Source of the DNA: Mycolicibacterium sp. TY81
Lineage (GTDB): Bacteria; Actinomycetota; Actinomycetes; Mycobacteriales; Mycobacteriaceae
Direction of reading: 5' to 3'
NCBI RefSeq assembly: GCF_018326285.1
Contig: NZ_AP023362.1
Coordinates: 2,480,001 to 2,544,000, forward strand
DNA: 64,000 nt
Numbering within the stretch: position 1 is the first letter of the stretch; each line of letters starts with the position of its first letter. Positions 1 to 7,985 of this stretch are shown here, piece after piece. The translations under genes were made by a program, and so were the position numbers. The notes under the pieces were generated by a model, which searched no databases, was not told where the DNA came from, and saw only the letters and a list, made by a program, of their open reading frames with translations.

Positions 1-382
1 AATAGCTGCGCTCGAACTGAAAACCCAAGTCCTCCAACCAGTTGAAGTGCTCGACGCTGCCGTCGCAGTAGGCCCGGATCTTGTCGTGCTCGGGGTCGTG
101 GGCAACGGCGACCAGGTACTTGTACATCTCGTCGGGACTGTCGTCGTGGCCGGTGGCCTGCTGCACCGCCGTGCCGCCACCCAGGTAGAAGTGGCCGCCG
201 GCCATGGACGTCGTGCCGCCGGCACCGGCCGCCTTCTCCAGCACCAGGACCTTGGCGCCCGCGGCGGCGGCGCTGACCGCGGCGCAGCCACCGGCGATAC
301 CGAAGCCGATCACGACGACGTCGGCCTCGTCGGACCATTCGGTGACGTCGGCGGCGTTGACGGTCTCGGGAACTGTTTGCAT
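1..382 (-). CDS. FAD-binding dehydrogenase, KstD/fumarate-reductase-like flavoprotein family (5' part only)
   Basis: The gene runs off the left edge, so only the first 127 residues are visible. They hold an N-terminal Rossmann dinucleotide motif (DVVVIGFGIAGG, about residues 21-32) and the acidic-plus-Glu end of the second strand (VLVLEKAAGAGG). The stretch TTSMAGGHFYLGGG is typical of the FAD_binding_2 family, which includes 3-ketosteroid dehydrogenases and other flavoprotein desaturases. The ATG is preceded by AGGAG at good spacing. A KstR-type palindrome lies about 110 bp upstream, which fits a role in sterol or steroid breakdown, but the substrate cannot be told from this fragment. Family assignment is firm and the steroid role is inference. 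Confidence 0.85.
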   Translation of the reverse strand, partial: MQTVPETVNAADVTEWSDEADVVVIGFGIAGGCAAVSAAAAGAKVLVLEKAAGAGGTTSMAGGHFYLGGGTAVQQATGHDDSPDEMYKYLVAVAHDPEHDKIRAYCDGSVEHFNWLEDLGFQFERSY

Positions 383-437
383 CGTCTCTCCTGGGCCGGT
401 CTCGGTGGTGTCCAGGGCGGTCGATTCAGGAAACCTG

Positions 438-447
438 GACACGTGTC
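438..447. promoter_or_regulatory. Palindrome GACACGTGTC upstream of the flavoprotein gene
   Basis: A perfect 10-bp palindrome 56 bp upstream of the flavoprotein start. It may be part of the promoter or a second operator. No regulator is assigned. Confidence 0.3.
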
Positions 448-491
448 TGATCAGTGATCGACTAGACAATAACGTCGAGACGGGACCATGG

Positions 492-507
492 CTAGAACGT
501 GTTCTAG
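492..507. promoter_or_regulatory. KstR-type operator CTAGAACGTGTTCTAG
   Basis: Two perfect 7-bp arms around a 2-bp centre. The core matches the published KstR consensus TnnAACnnGTTnnA, for the TetR-family repressor of mycobacterial cholesterol genes. It sits between the end of the SRPBCC gene and the start of the flavoprotein gene, so the flavoprotein gene is the likely target. Confidence 0.65.
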
Positions 508-511
508 TTCG

Positions 512-1159
512 CTATCCGTTTTCGTCGACACCCAGGTAGGCCGCGATGCACCGGGCCGACGCGGCGCGCGCCTGCTCAGGGTCGGCGCCACCGGCGATAT
601 CCGCCGCGCACCAGGCCGCGCCGGATTCGCGGGTGAACCGGCGGCCCTCGTCGCTGACGGTCCACTGCGGGCCGAACGACGGATCGATGTCCTGCCCCGT
701 CGAGGTGTGGATGGCCAGTCCGAGAAGCGCGCCGTCCCAGCCCATGCCCACGGCGCTGGGGCCGTACTGTGCCCAGAACTCGTCGTCGTCGGTCGGGGCG
801 ATGTGGTCGAGCTCGAGACGCGCCGAGCCGTCGCCCTCGTCGACGATGCGCAGCTCGATCCAGCTGGTCTGCCCGTTGCACACCCAGGTGGCCGTGAAGG
901 TGTGCGGTGGATCGCACGTCAACACGGTGCCGCCGGCGTTTCCCTCGATCTGGAACGTGCCGCCGACCACGAGGTCGCCGGTGACCGGCAGGAACCATCG
1001 CGGAATCCGCTCCCGATTGGTACACGCGTCCCACAGATCGGCGCCATCGGTCGGGTAGGTCTGACTGATCGTGACGACGCGGACTTCGCCCGCCTGCCAC
1101 GTGCGCGTGCCGACCGTGCGTTGTACGGCGTTGATCTGTGCGGTGACGTCGATCATCAC
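512..1159 (-). CDS. SRPBCC (AHSA1/START-like) domain protein
   Basis: The 215-residue product has the SRPBCC helix-grip pattern: VRVVTISQTYPTDGADLWDACTNRERIPRWFLPV near the N terminus, then alternating strands (FQIEGNAGGTVLTCDPPHTFTATW) and a long C-terminal helix. The fold binds hydrophobic ligands, and AHSA1-type members are often encoded next to ArsR regulators. Here the start ATG overlaps the stop of the upstream ArsR gene by 4 nt (ATGA), so the two are translationally coupled. The ligand and any enzymatic role are unknown. Confidence 0.85.
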   Translation of the reverse strand: MMIDVTAQINAVQRTVGTRTWQAGEVRVVTISQTYPTDGADLWDACTNRERIPRWFLPVTGDLVVGGTFQIEGNAGGTVLTCDPPHTFTATWVCNGQTSWIELRIVDEGDGSARLELDHIAPTDDDEFWAQYGPSAVGMGWDGALLGLAIHTSTGQDIDPSFGPQWTVSDEGRRFTRESGAAWCAADIAGGADPEQARAASARCIAAYLGVDENG

Positions 1160-1488
1160 TCCCCCTTGCGGTTGCGTTTTCCGCGCGCCACTTCGGTGGC
1201 CAGCGCGTCCAGATGCGGTTGCCAGAACCGGCGGAAGCCGGCCAGCCAGTTGTCGATGTCCTGCATACCCCGGCCGTCCACGGCGTACAGCCGTCGTTGA
1301 CCGTCCGGGCGCACGCTGGCAAAACCGTTGTCGCGCAAGACCTTCAGATGCTGCGACACCGCCGGTTGACTGATCGAGAACTCGGCTTGGATCGTCGCCC
1401 CGATGGCGCCCGCGGTCAGTTCACCGTGCGCCAGCAGTTCCAGGATCCGTCGGCGAACCGGGTCCCCCAGGACATCGAAGGCGTGCAC
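1156..1488 (-). CDS. ArsR-family transcriptional regulator
   Basis: A 110-residue winged-helix protein. FDVLGDPVRRRILELLAHGE is the classic ArsR start and FSISQPAVSQHLKVLRDNGF is the recognition helix, followed by the wing (ASVRPDGQRRLYAVD). No obvious metal-binding cysteine cluster is visible, which fits the ArsR subgroup coupled to SRPBCC partners rather than a metal sensor. The start is taken as GTG at 1488 because a TAACTT -10 element lies exactly 6 nt upstream, giving a leaderless mRNA. A palindrome inside its own promoter suggests autorepression. It is the first gene of a two-gene operon with the SRPBCC protein. Confidence 0.92.
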   Translation of the reverse strand: MHAFDVLGDPVRRRILELLAHGELTAGAIGATIQAEFSISQPAVSQHLKVLRDNGFASVRPDGQRRLYAVDGRGMQDIDNWLAGFRRFWQPHLDALATEVARGKRNRKGE

Positions 1489-1494
1489 ATCGCA

Positions 1495-1523
1495 AAGTTA
1501 TAGTCGCAACTTATATAAGTCAA
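1495..1523 (-). promoter_or_regulatory. Housekeeping-type promoter with embedded operator for the arsR-SRPBCC operon
   Basis: On the minus strand, TTGACT (1518-1523) and TAACTT (1495-1500) are separated by 17 bp, close to the ideal SigA arrangement, with the GTG start 6 nt after the -10. The perfect palindrome ACTTATATAAGT (1509-1520) lies between and over the -35, where a bound ArsR dimer would block the polymerase. Confidence 0.7.
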
Positions 1524-1597
1524 GAGTTACACATCTGGGCGTGACGCAGAAACCACTTCGCGCCCACAGCGCAGGATCGACGCGGGCCGCGCCCCGG

Positions 1598-2281
1598 TCA
1601 GTTGCCGGCGGCGGCCTGCTGCACGACGCCGTCGCCCGTCTGCTGGTCGGTCGCACTCCACGACACCGCCGCCGGGAAATGCCCCCACGTGCTGTTGAAG
1701 ACGCCGACGAGGACGGCCCGGTTGTCCGGCGTGATGGTGTAGACCGGTCCGCCGGAGTCGCCCTTCTGGCTGACGATGCCGTTGGACATGGTGAACCAAC
1801 CGTTGTTCACCGCGTCGACGGTGCCGCACGTCTCACCGGTGACGACACCGAAGTGGCAGACGGGTGCACCGCGCTGCGGATTCACCGCGGGATCGGTGAC
1901 CAGCATCCGCCCGCCGGGCAGGATGTTGTTCACCATGACGTCGCCGGCGATGTTGATGGACTCCCAGTCGGAGATCTGGTGGTCGGTCGCGATGGTGGCG
2001 CCGTCCGGTGTGTTGTCCCGGAACGTGATCATGGTGCCGATGAAGCGGCCGTCCTTGTCGGTCACCGGTCCGTTGCCGCGGCAGTGACCTGCGGTGTAAC
2101 CGGTCCGCGCGACCGGGTCCACGTAACCGAGCGTGCAGCGCGTGGTGCCCTGGTGAATCTCCATACCCGGGTAGACGAGCACTCCTGGATCAGCCGACGC
2201 GACCGGCGCCGGGCCACCCACGGCGACCATCGGAACTGCGACCGCGGCTACTGCCACGGCCCGCAAACCCCCCACAAACAT
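1598..2281 (-). CDS. Secreted trypsin-like (S1 family) serine protease
   Basis: The 227-residue product begins with a signal peptide (hydrophobic residues about 5-28, cleavage likely near ASA-DP). The S1 catalytic motifs are present: TAGHC with His66, a probable Asp at ATD (about 100), and GDSGGPV with Ser176. Four cysteines could form two disulfides. The fold resembles the short actinobacterial chymotrypsin-like exported proteases. GGGAG lies 7 nt before the ATG. The gene stands alone on the minus strand, after the lectin gene and its terminator. The substrate is unknown. Confidence 0.88.
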   Translation of the reverse strand: MFVGGLRAVAVAAVAVPMVAVGGPAPVASADPGVLVYPGMEIHQGTTRCTLGYVDPVARTGYTAGHCRGNGPVTDKDGRFIGTMITFRDNTPDGATIATDHQISDWESINIAGDVMVNNILPGGRMLVTDPAVNPQRGAPVCHFGVVTGETCGTVDAVNNGWFTMSNGIVSQKGDSGGPVYTITPDNRAVLVGVFNSTWGHFPAAVSWSATDQQTGDGVVQQAAAGN

Positions 2282-2427
2282 GACTTGCTCCCATCACCTC
2301 GGGACGGACGTCGCGCCAGCCTACCCCGCAAACCCCAACCCGGGACGGGAAAGGCCCCGCCGTGGGCGACCGGCGGCCGCCCCGCACCAGCAAACAAACT
2401 GCCCCTCGAACCGGGCGTTGAAACGCG

Positions 2428-2461
2428 TTGGCGGCCCGGATCTTTCGATCCAGGCCGCCAA
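2428..2461 (-). terminator. Strong hairpin after the lectin gene
   Basis: Arms TTGGCGGCC and GGCCGCCAA extend inward through GGATC/GATCC with one mismatch, giving a stem of about 15 bp and a TTTC loop, 12 bp beyond the lectin stop codon. There is no U tract, as is usual for mycobacterial terminators. Confidence 0.7.
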
Positions 2462-2473
2462 CGTCCGTCCAGG

Positions 2474-3088
2474 TCAGGGAATGGTCAGGAGCTGACCGGG
2501 CTGGATCAGGTCCGGGTTGTCGATTCCGCTGGCACCGGCGATCTCCGGGTAGCGGTTGCCGTCGCCGTAGAACTGCTCGGCGATGGCCCACAGGGTGTCA
2601 CCCGACTGCACCGTGTAGGTGCGCGGGGCCGGCGCCTCAGGCACCGGGGCGGGCTCGGGTTCGGGAGCGACCTCGGCGACCGGCTCGGCAGCCACCTCGG
2701 GCTCGGGTGCGGGCGCGGGCTCCGGAGCCGCCTCGACCGGCGCCGGGGGCACCTCGTCGGTGTGGGTCTCGGACGACCACTTGGCGTCGTCGCCGCTGTA
2801 GAGCACGAGGTTGCGATCGTCCTGCAGCACGAGACGGACGTTGTCGGCGCCGGCGGTCTGGCTGGCCCACACCGGCTTGTCCGGGGTGTACAGCACGAAG
2901 TTGCCGTCCTCCTGCACCTCGGCGCGCTTGACGTCCTGGCCGTCGGTGGCGGTGGCCCACACGGACTGCTCCCCTGCGTACAGCACCAGGTTGCCGTCGT
3001 CCTGCAGCACCAGCCGGTACGCACCGTTGTTCGACGTCAGCGACTGGCCGACCTCGAGCTTCTCGCCCTTCTGAAGTGTGTCACCCAT
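2474..3088 (-). CDS. B-type (monocot mannose-binding) lectin with C-terminal LysM domain
   Basis: The product is 204 residues. The N-terminal bulb-lectin domain carries three full QxDxNxVxY mannose-binding motifs (QDDGNLVLY 29-37, QEDGNFVLY 59-67, QDDRNLVLY 89-97). An acidic Ala/Pro/Glu linker (about 113-156) follows, then a LysM module (YTVQSGDTLWAIAEQFYGD, about 158-204) for peptidoglycan binding. A domain-swapped lectin of this architecture has been described from Mycobacterium smegmatis. AAAGGAG lies 10 nt before the chosen ATG at 3088; a longer reading frame exists but has no such site. There is no signal peptide, so export, if any, is non-classical. Confidence 0.92.
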   Translation of the reverse strand: MGDTLQKGEKLEVGQSLTSNNGAYRLVLQDDGNLVLYAGEQSVWATATDGQDVKRAEVQEDGNFVLYTPDKPVWASQTAGADNVRLVLQDDRNLVLYSGDDAKWSSETHTDEVPPAPVEAAPEPAPAPEPEVAAEPVAEVAPEPEPAPVPEAPAPRTYTVQSGDTLWAIAEQFYGDGNRYPEIAGASGIDNPDLIQPGQLLTIP

Positions 3089-3248
3089 GAAAGTCCAGCT
3101 CCTTTGGTTCGATTCACCCCTGTCGAGCAACGACAGTACCGACGGTTCCGGGGAACGCCAGTGTTTGCGCTCGCTGAAATCAAAACAGTTGGCGAACAAT
3201 GAGTTATCGCGAAGGAATCACAGCGTTCTGTCAGCGCTGACGCCCCTG

Positions 3249-4151
3249 TCAGTGAACCGGCGCGGCCTCCGGTCCCGCCGGCTGCCATCCCGGCGGGCCG
3301 AAGACGTAGCCCATTCGGTCACCGAACCCGTTGGCCTGGCGCACATCTCGGATAATCGACGCATACTCGTGCGTCTGAAGTTTCCAGATGTTGTACGTGC
3401 CAACAGGTTTGGTCAATCCATAGTTCGGCCGCGCGGTCTCCGGCGTGAAGCTGCCGAACATCCGGTCCCAGATGATCAGGATGCCGCCGTAGTTCTTGTC
3501 GAGGTATTGCCGGTCCCGGCCGTGGTGCACGCGGTGGTGCGACGGCGTGTTGAAAATGTATTCGATTGGCCGCCAGAGCTTTCCGATGCGTTCGGTGTGA
3601 ATCCAGTACTGGTACACCAGGTTCAGCGAGAAGCTGGCGAACACGATCCACGGCGGCACGCCCAGCGCCGGCAGTACCGCCTTCATCGCCAGGTCGCCGG
3701 AGGGATTCCACTTCTGCCGCAGTGCGGTGGACAGATTGAAGTACTCGCTGGAATGGTGCGCCTGGTGCGTGGCCCAGAACAGCCGCACCCGGTGGGCCAT
3801 GCGGTGGTAGGTGTAATAGATCAGGTCGACGCCGAGGATCGCGATCACCCACGTGTACCAGGCGTCACCCGGCAGGTGCCACGGCGCGACGTACACATAC
3901 AGCGCCGCGTAGCCGACCAGCGCGAGGAAGTTCAGTACACCGCTGGTGAACAGCGACACCGCGCCCATCCAGATGCTGGCCCAGGCATCGGCGCGCAGGT
4001 AGGCGCCCGACGGCGGCCGCTGTTCGTCGTACGCCAGCTTGCGGGCCGCGCCCCACTCCAGCAGGAGCGCCACCACGAAGAACGGAATGGCGTACGAGAC
4101 CGGGTCGTGCAGCATCGTCGGCAGCACGTCGGACAGCAGATCGGAACTCAC
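3249..4151 (-). CDS. Sterol desaturase / fatty acid hydroxylase family membrane protein
   Basis: The 300-residue membrane protein carries the histidine clusters of the fatty acid hydroxylase superfamily: YHRMAHR, THQAHHS and SHHRVHH, which bind a di-iron centre. DRMFGSF near the C terminus is also typical. Several hydrophobic segments precede and separate the clusters. The GTG start at 4151 is chosen because GGAGG sits 7 nt upstream; the reading frame extends further without a better site. It is divergent from malQ. The substrate could be a sterol, carotenoid or lipid chain and is not determinable here. Confidence 0.9.
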   Translation of the reverse strand: MSSDLLSDVLPTMLHDPVSYAIPFFVVALLLEWGAARKLAYDEQRPPSGAYLRADAWASIWMGAVSLFTSGVLNFLALVGYAALYVYVAPWHLPGDAWYTWVIAILGVDLIYYTYHRMAHRVRLFWATHQAHHSSEYFNLSTALRQKWNPSGDLAMKAVLPALGVPPWIVFASFSLNLVYQYWIHTERIGKLWRPIEYIFNTPSHHRVHHGRDRQYLDKNYGGILIIWDRMFGSFTPETARPNYGLTKPVGTYNIWKLQTHEYASIIRDVRQANGFGDRMGYVFGPPGWQPAGPEAAPVH

Positions 4152-4264
4152 GTCGACACCTCCGGGCGCAGGGTATCCGGGCACGCACCGTCCGCCGGCC
4201 GGAAATGCGCCCGCACCCTCCACTCAGCTCCCATCGTGCTCCGAATCGCGGCAAGATGGCGCGC

Positions 4265-6412
4265 ATGACTGATCGCACCGCGTCGCTCGTCGAGCTCGCC
4301 CGACGCCACGGTGTGGCCACCGAGTACCTGGACTGGAGCGGCACGCAACACGCAGTCGCCGCGTCCACGCTGGTCGCCGTGCTCGCGGCGCTCGGCGTAC
4401 CGGCCGATTCCGAGGACGCCCGCGCGGCGGCCCTGGCCGACCACGAGCGCGCGTACTGGCAGCGCGCCCTGTCCCCCACCATCGTCGCCCGGACCGGTCA
4501 GCCGTCGAGCTTCTGGGTGCATGTCACCCACGGCGCGCCCGTCGGCGTGTGGATCCGGTTGGAGGACGGTTCGGTGCGGGCCGGGCTGCGCCAGCTGGAG
4601 AACAACCGGCCGCCCTTCGATCTCGATGGTCGCCTGGTCGGCGAGGCGAGCTTCGAACTGCCCGCCGATCTTCCGCTGGGCTATCACCGGCTGCACGTCC
4701 AGGCCGGCGCCGCCGCGGACGCCGATGCCGTCCTGATCGTCACCCCCGACGCGCTGACGTTGCCGAGCCGCCTGGGCAGCAGCCGGGCCTGGGGCCTGGC
4801 CACCCAGCTCTACAGCGTGCGCTCGCGGGAGTCCTGGGGTACCGGCGATCTCACCGACCTCACCGACCTCGCCGTGTGGTCGGCCACCCGGCACCAGGCC
4901 GACTTCATCCTGGTGAACCCGTTGCACGCCGCCGGCCCGGTGGCCCCGATGGAGCCGTCGCCGTATCTGCCGACGTCGCGCCAGTTCGCCAACCCGCTCT
5001 ACCTGCGCGTGCAGGCCGTTCCCGAGTACACCGCCGTCCGCACCCCGGCCACGCTGCGCAAAGCCCGCGCCGACGCCCAGTCCCGCGCCGACAAGAACGA
5101 GTTCATCGATCGCGACGCCGCGTGGAAGTCCAAGCGCAATGCGCTCAAGGAGGTGTACCGGGCCCACCGCTCGGCGGGGCGGGCCGTCGCATACGACGGC
5201 TACCGGCAACGGACCGGCCGCACGCTCGACGACTTCGCGACGTGGTGCGTGCTGGCCGAGAAGCACGGCGACGACTGGCGCGACTGGCCGGCGGAGTTTC
5301 AGCACCCGGACCATCCGGCGGTGCGGGCGTTCGCCGAAAAGCACAGCAGCCGTATCGATTTCCATCGGTGGCTGCAGTGGCAACTCGATGACCAGCTGAC
5401 CGCCGCGCAGGCCACCGCGGTGCAGGCGGGGATGTCCCTCGGCATCGTCCACGATCTGGCGGTCGGCGTGCACCCGGGCGGCGCCGACGCCTGGGCCCTG
5501 CAGGACGTGCTGGCCACCGGGGTGTCGGCGGGGGCGCCGCCGGACGAGTTCAATCAGCTCGGACAGGACTGGTCGCAGCCGCCGTGGCGTCCGGACGAGC
5601 TCGTGGAGCGGGCCTACGAGCCGTTCCGCGCCGTGGTCCGGGCCGTGCTGCGGCACGCGGGCGGTGTCCGCATCGACCACATCATCGGCCTGTTCCGGCT
5701 GTGGTGGATTCCGGACGGTGCGACGCCGGTCGACGGCACCTACGTCCACTACGACCACGAGGCGATGATCGGCATCGTGGCGCTGGAGGCGCAGCGGGCC
5801 GGCGCGGTGGTGGTCGGCGAGGATCTGGGCACCGTCGAACCGTGGGTTCGCGACTACCTGCGCGACCGCGGTCTGCTCGGCACCTCGATCCTGTGGTTCG
5901 AGGCCGACCAGGACGGCGGACCACTGCCCGCGCCGCGGTGGCGCGAATACTGCCTGTCGGCGGTGACGACGCATGACCTGCCACCGACGGCGGGTTACCT
6001 GGCCGGCGCGCACCTGCGGCTGCGCCGCGATCTCGGCCTGCTGACCCGCCCTTACAAAGAAGAGGTCGCGGCCGACCGCGCCGACCAGCAGCGCTGGCTG
6101 GACGTCCTGCGCGCGGCGGGGTTGTTGCCGCCGAACGCCCCGGATGCGATCGACCCCGAGCAGACCGTCCTCGCCCTGTACCGCTATCTCACCCGCACCC
6201 CGTCGCGGCTCCTGGCGCTGGCGCTGCCCGATGCCGTCGGTGACGTGCGGACCCAGAATCAGCCGGGCACCACCGACGAATATCCGAACTGGCGGGTCCC
6301 GCTGGCGGGTCCGGACGGCCGGAAGATCCTCCTCGAAGACCTGTTTTCCGATGCTCGTGCGGCCGCGTTGGCGCAGGTGATGGCCGACGCGGTGACACCG
6401 GGATTGAGTTGA
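4265..6412 (+). CDS. malQ: 4-alpha-glucanotransferase (amylomaltase)
   Basis: The 715-residue product matches GH77 amylomaltases along its length and is close to the mycobacterial MalQ size. Active-site regions are visible: VRIDHIIGLFRLWWIPDG carries the nucleophile Asp, VVGEDLGTVEP the acid/base Glu, and TTHDLPPTAGYLAG the third carboxylate. The mycobacterial N-terminal extension (about 150 residues) is present. It transfers alpha-1,4-glucan segments in maltodextrin and glycogen metabolism in the cytosol. The start MTDRTASLVEL fits the usual N terminus; an ATG 9 nt upstream is an alternative. Confidence 0.96.
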   Translation: MTDRTASLVELARRHGVATEYLDWSGTQHAVAASTLVAVLAALGVPADSEDARAAALADHERAYWQRALSPTIVARTGQPSSFWVHVTHGAPVGVWIRLEDGSVRAGLRQLENNRPPFDLDGRLVGEASFELPADLPLGYHRLHVQAGAAADADAVLIVTPDALTLPSRLGSSRAWGLATQLYSVRSRESWGTGDLTDLTDLAVWSATRHQADFILVNPLHAAGPVAPMEPSPYLPTSRQFANPLYLRVQAVPEYTAVRTPATLRKARADAQSRADKNEFIDRDAAWKSKRNALKEVYRAHRSAGRAVAYDGYRQRTGRTLDDFATWCVLAEKHGDDWRDWPAEFQHPDHPAVRAFAEKHSSRIDFHRWLQWQLDDQLTAAQATAVQAGMSLGIVHDLAVGVHPGGADAWALQDVLATGVSAGAPPDEFNQLGQDWSQPPWRPDELVERAYEPFRAVVRAVLRHAGGVRIDHIIGLFRLWWIPDGATPVDGTYVHYDHEAMIGIVALEAQRAGAVVVGEDLGTVEPWVRDYLRDRGLLGTSILWFEADQDGGPLPAPRWREYCLSAVTTHDLPPTAGYLAGAHLRLRRDLGLLTRPYKEEVAADRADQQRWLDVLRAAGLLPPNAPDAIDPEQTVLALYRYLTRTPSRLLALALPDAVGDVRTQNQPGTTDEYPNWRVPLAGPDGRKILLEDLFSDARAAALAQVMADAVTPGLS

Positions 6413-6468
6413 TTCGAGTTTCTCCACCCCGCCATCTGCGCTATCTTCGCTGTACTCGAGGAGGTCAG

Positions 6469-6924
6469 GTGAAGAAGCTGAAGATGCTGACGGCAGGCGC
6501 CGTGGCAGCAGGTGCGGTGGCGGTGGGTGCCACCGCGATGTTCGGCTCGTCGGTGGCCGCGTCGGATCCGGGCGGTTCGAGCTCGATGAACGTGGTGGGC
6601 GAGTCCTACGCCCGCGCCGTCTCGATTCTCAAGAGCCAGGGTGTGCGGGCCACGTTCGGCGGCTCGGTCGGCAGCGATGTGCCGCAGGCGCAGTGCATCG
6701 TCGATCAGGAGAAGATGGGCAGCCACGGCCGCGTCATCCTCATGCTGAACTGCACCACCAAGGCCGTCGAGAACGCCTCCGCCGGCGCGCCGGCGGCCGG
6801 TGGCGGCGCTCCCGCCGGGGCGCCCGGTGCTCCGCAGGGCCCGCACGTCGGCGCCAACGGCGTGACGACCGTGCAGGCGACGCCTGTCGGCCCGCAGCCG
6901 GGCATGTCGGTCCCCGGTATGTAA
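6469..6924 (+). CDS. Small secreted protein with PASTA-like domain
   Basis: The 151-residue product starts at GTG with AGGAGG just upstream; a TATCTT -10 element lies at 6442-6447. A basic N terminus (KKLKM) leads into a signal peptide ending near VAASDP. The mature part (VVGESYARAVSILKSQGVRATFGGSVGSD) has the register of a single PASTA-like domain, with two cysteines that could pair. A Gly/Ala/Pro-rich tail with a PG-rich end follows. Proteins of this kind are common in mycobacteria. The function is unknown. Confidence 0.82.
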   Translation: MKKLKMLTAGAVAAGAVAVGATAMFGSSVAASDPGGSSSMNVVGESYARAVSILKSQGVRATFGGSVGSDVPQAQCIVDQEKMGSHGRVILMLNCTTKAVENASAGAPAAGGGAPAGAPGAPQGPHVGANGVTTVQATPVGPQPGMSVPGM

Positions 6925-6925
6925 C

Positions 6926-7004
6926 TTTTGCCGAGACGGCATTCCAGCAGGTCAAGACACAGTTTCTGGCTGCTGGGATGCCGTTTCGTCGTCTCACGGC
7001 AAAA
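6926..7004. repeat. Long imperfect inverted repeat between genes
   Basis: The left arm 6926-6950 (starts TTTTGCCGAGACGGCAT) pairs with the right arm 6970-7004 (ends CTCACGGCAAAA) with a few bulges. The RNA would fold into a long stem right after the secreted-protein stop codon. It may act as a terminator for that gene or be a small palindromic intergenic element. Confidence 0.6.
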
Positions 7005-7085
7005 CCCAGTACCGCCGTTCCCACATAAAACGATTACACTGAGTCCACTCGCAACGATGCTTGAGGATCCGGAGGTAGCTGTTCC

Positions 7086-7985
7086 ATGCTGCGACCACAA
7101 CGTTTCGCCCATGAGGTAGACCCGGGTCCGGTGCAGATCCAGGCCCGCAACGTGGCTTTCGAGACCGCGGACAAGCCGATGTCCTGGATTCCCGGCCACC
7201 CTGTCGCCTCCCATGTGGTGAACCTGCTGAACATCCTGCTTCCGGCGGGTGAGCGCTGGTTCATCGAGACGTTCAACGAGGCGCTGCCGCTCATCAAGGA
7301 TCCGAAGCTCGCCGACGACGTCCGCGGCTTCATCGGCCAGGAGGCCATGCACGCCGAGGCCCACGACACCGTCATGAACGACTACCTGGTGCGCAGTGGC
7401 ATGAATGTCACGCCGTTGCTCGATCAGGTCGAGTTCGTCTTCGAAGAGATCCTCGCTCCGGCCAAGACGGACGACCCGCGCCGCAAGATGAACAACCTCA
7501 TCGAGCGGCTGTGGTTCATCGCGGCCGTCGAGCACTACACCGCGGTGCTCGGCGACTTCGTCTTGAACTGCACGTGGGACAACTACGACGCCGACCCCGT
7601 GATGGTCGACCTGTTCCGCTGGCACGGCGCCGAGGAGGTCGAGCACCGCTCGGTGGCCCACGAGGTCGCCGTGTACTTCCGCAACAGCTACTTCGACCGC
7701 ATCCGCGCCATGAGCGTGGTGGCGGTCCTGATGTACGTGTTCTTCCAGCGCGGCATGCGGTTCCTGGTCAAGAGCGACCCGCAGCTCAAGCTCGGCTGGT
7801 GGAAGTCGCAGCGCCTGCGGATGCGCGACTCGAAGCTGGGGCTCCTGCCTAAGTACCGGAACCTGCTGCTGACCCAGACGCTGGTGTACTTCAAACCGAA
7901 CTACAGCCCGGAAGACATGGGCTCGACCGCGCAGGCCGTGGCGTATCTGGCCGCCTCGCCCGCTGCCCGCGCCGCACACCTGTGA
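7086..7985 (+). CDS. Metal-dependent hydrolase family protein (PF10118-like, ferritin-like helical)
   Basis: The 299-residue protein has the conserved Glu/His pairs of the Metal_hydrol family: IGQEAMHAEAHDTVMND (about 79-95) and GAEEVEHRSVAHEV (about 181-194). These resemble di-iron four-helix-bundle ligands. GGAGGT lies 9 nt before the ATG and a TACACT -10 at 7035-7040. Its stop overlaps the start of the following ferredoxin-reductase gene (GTGA), and such reductases are regular partners of this family. The pair probably forms an electron-fed oxygenase or desaturase-like system. That is inferred from context, because the family name 'hydrolase' has little experimental basis known to me. Confidence 0.85.
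   Translation: MLRPQRFAHEVDPGPVQIQARNVAFETADKPMSWIPGHPVASHVVNLLNILLPAGERWFIETFNEALPLIKDPKLADDVRGFIGQEAMHAEAHDTVMNDYLVRSGMNVTPLLDQVEFVFEEILAPAKTDDPRRKMNNLIERLWFIAAVEHYTAVLGDFVLNCTWDNYDADPVMVDLFRWHGAEEVEHRSVAHEVAVYFRNSYFDRIRAMSVVAVLMYVFFQRGMRFLVKSDPQLKLGWWKSQRLRMRDSKLGLLPKYRNLLLTQTLVYFKPNYSPEDMGSTAQAVAYLAASPAARAAHL

Noticed and set aside
1403..3202. 599-codon plus-strand open frame across the protease and lectin genes
   Set aside because: It runs through two well-supported minus-strand genes and their terminator hairpin, and the translation is compositionally biased without motifs.
4148..6427. 759-codon open frame antisense to malQ
   Set aside because: It lies opposite a clear GH77 gene, is full of Arg/Gly/His-rich low-complexity sequence and has no recognisable domain; long antisense frames are expected at this GC content.
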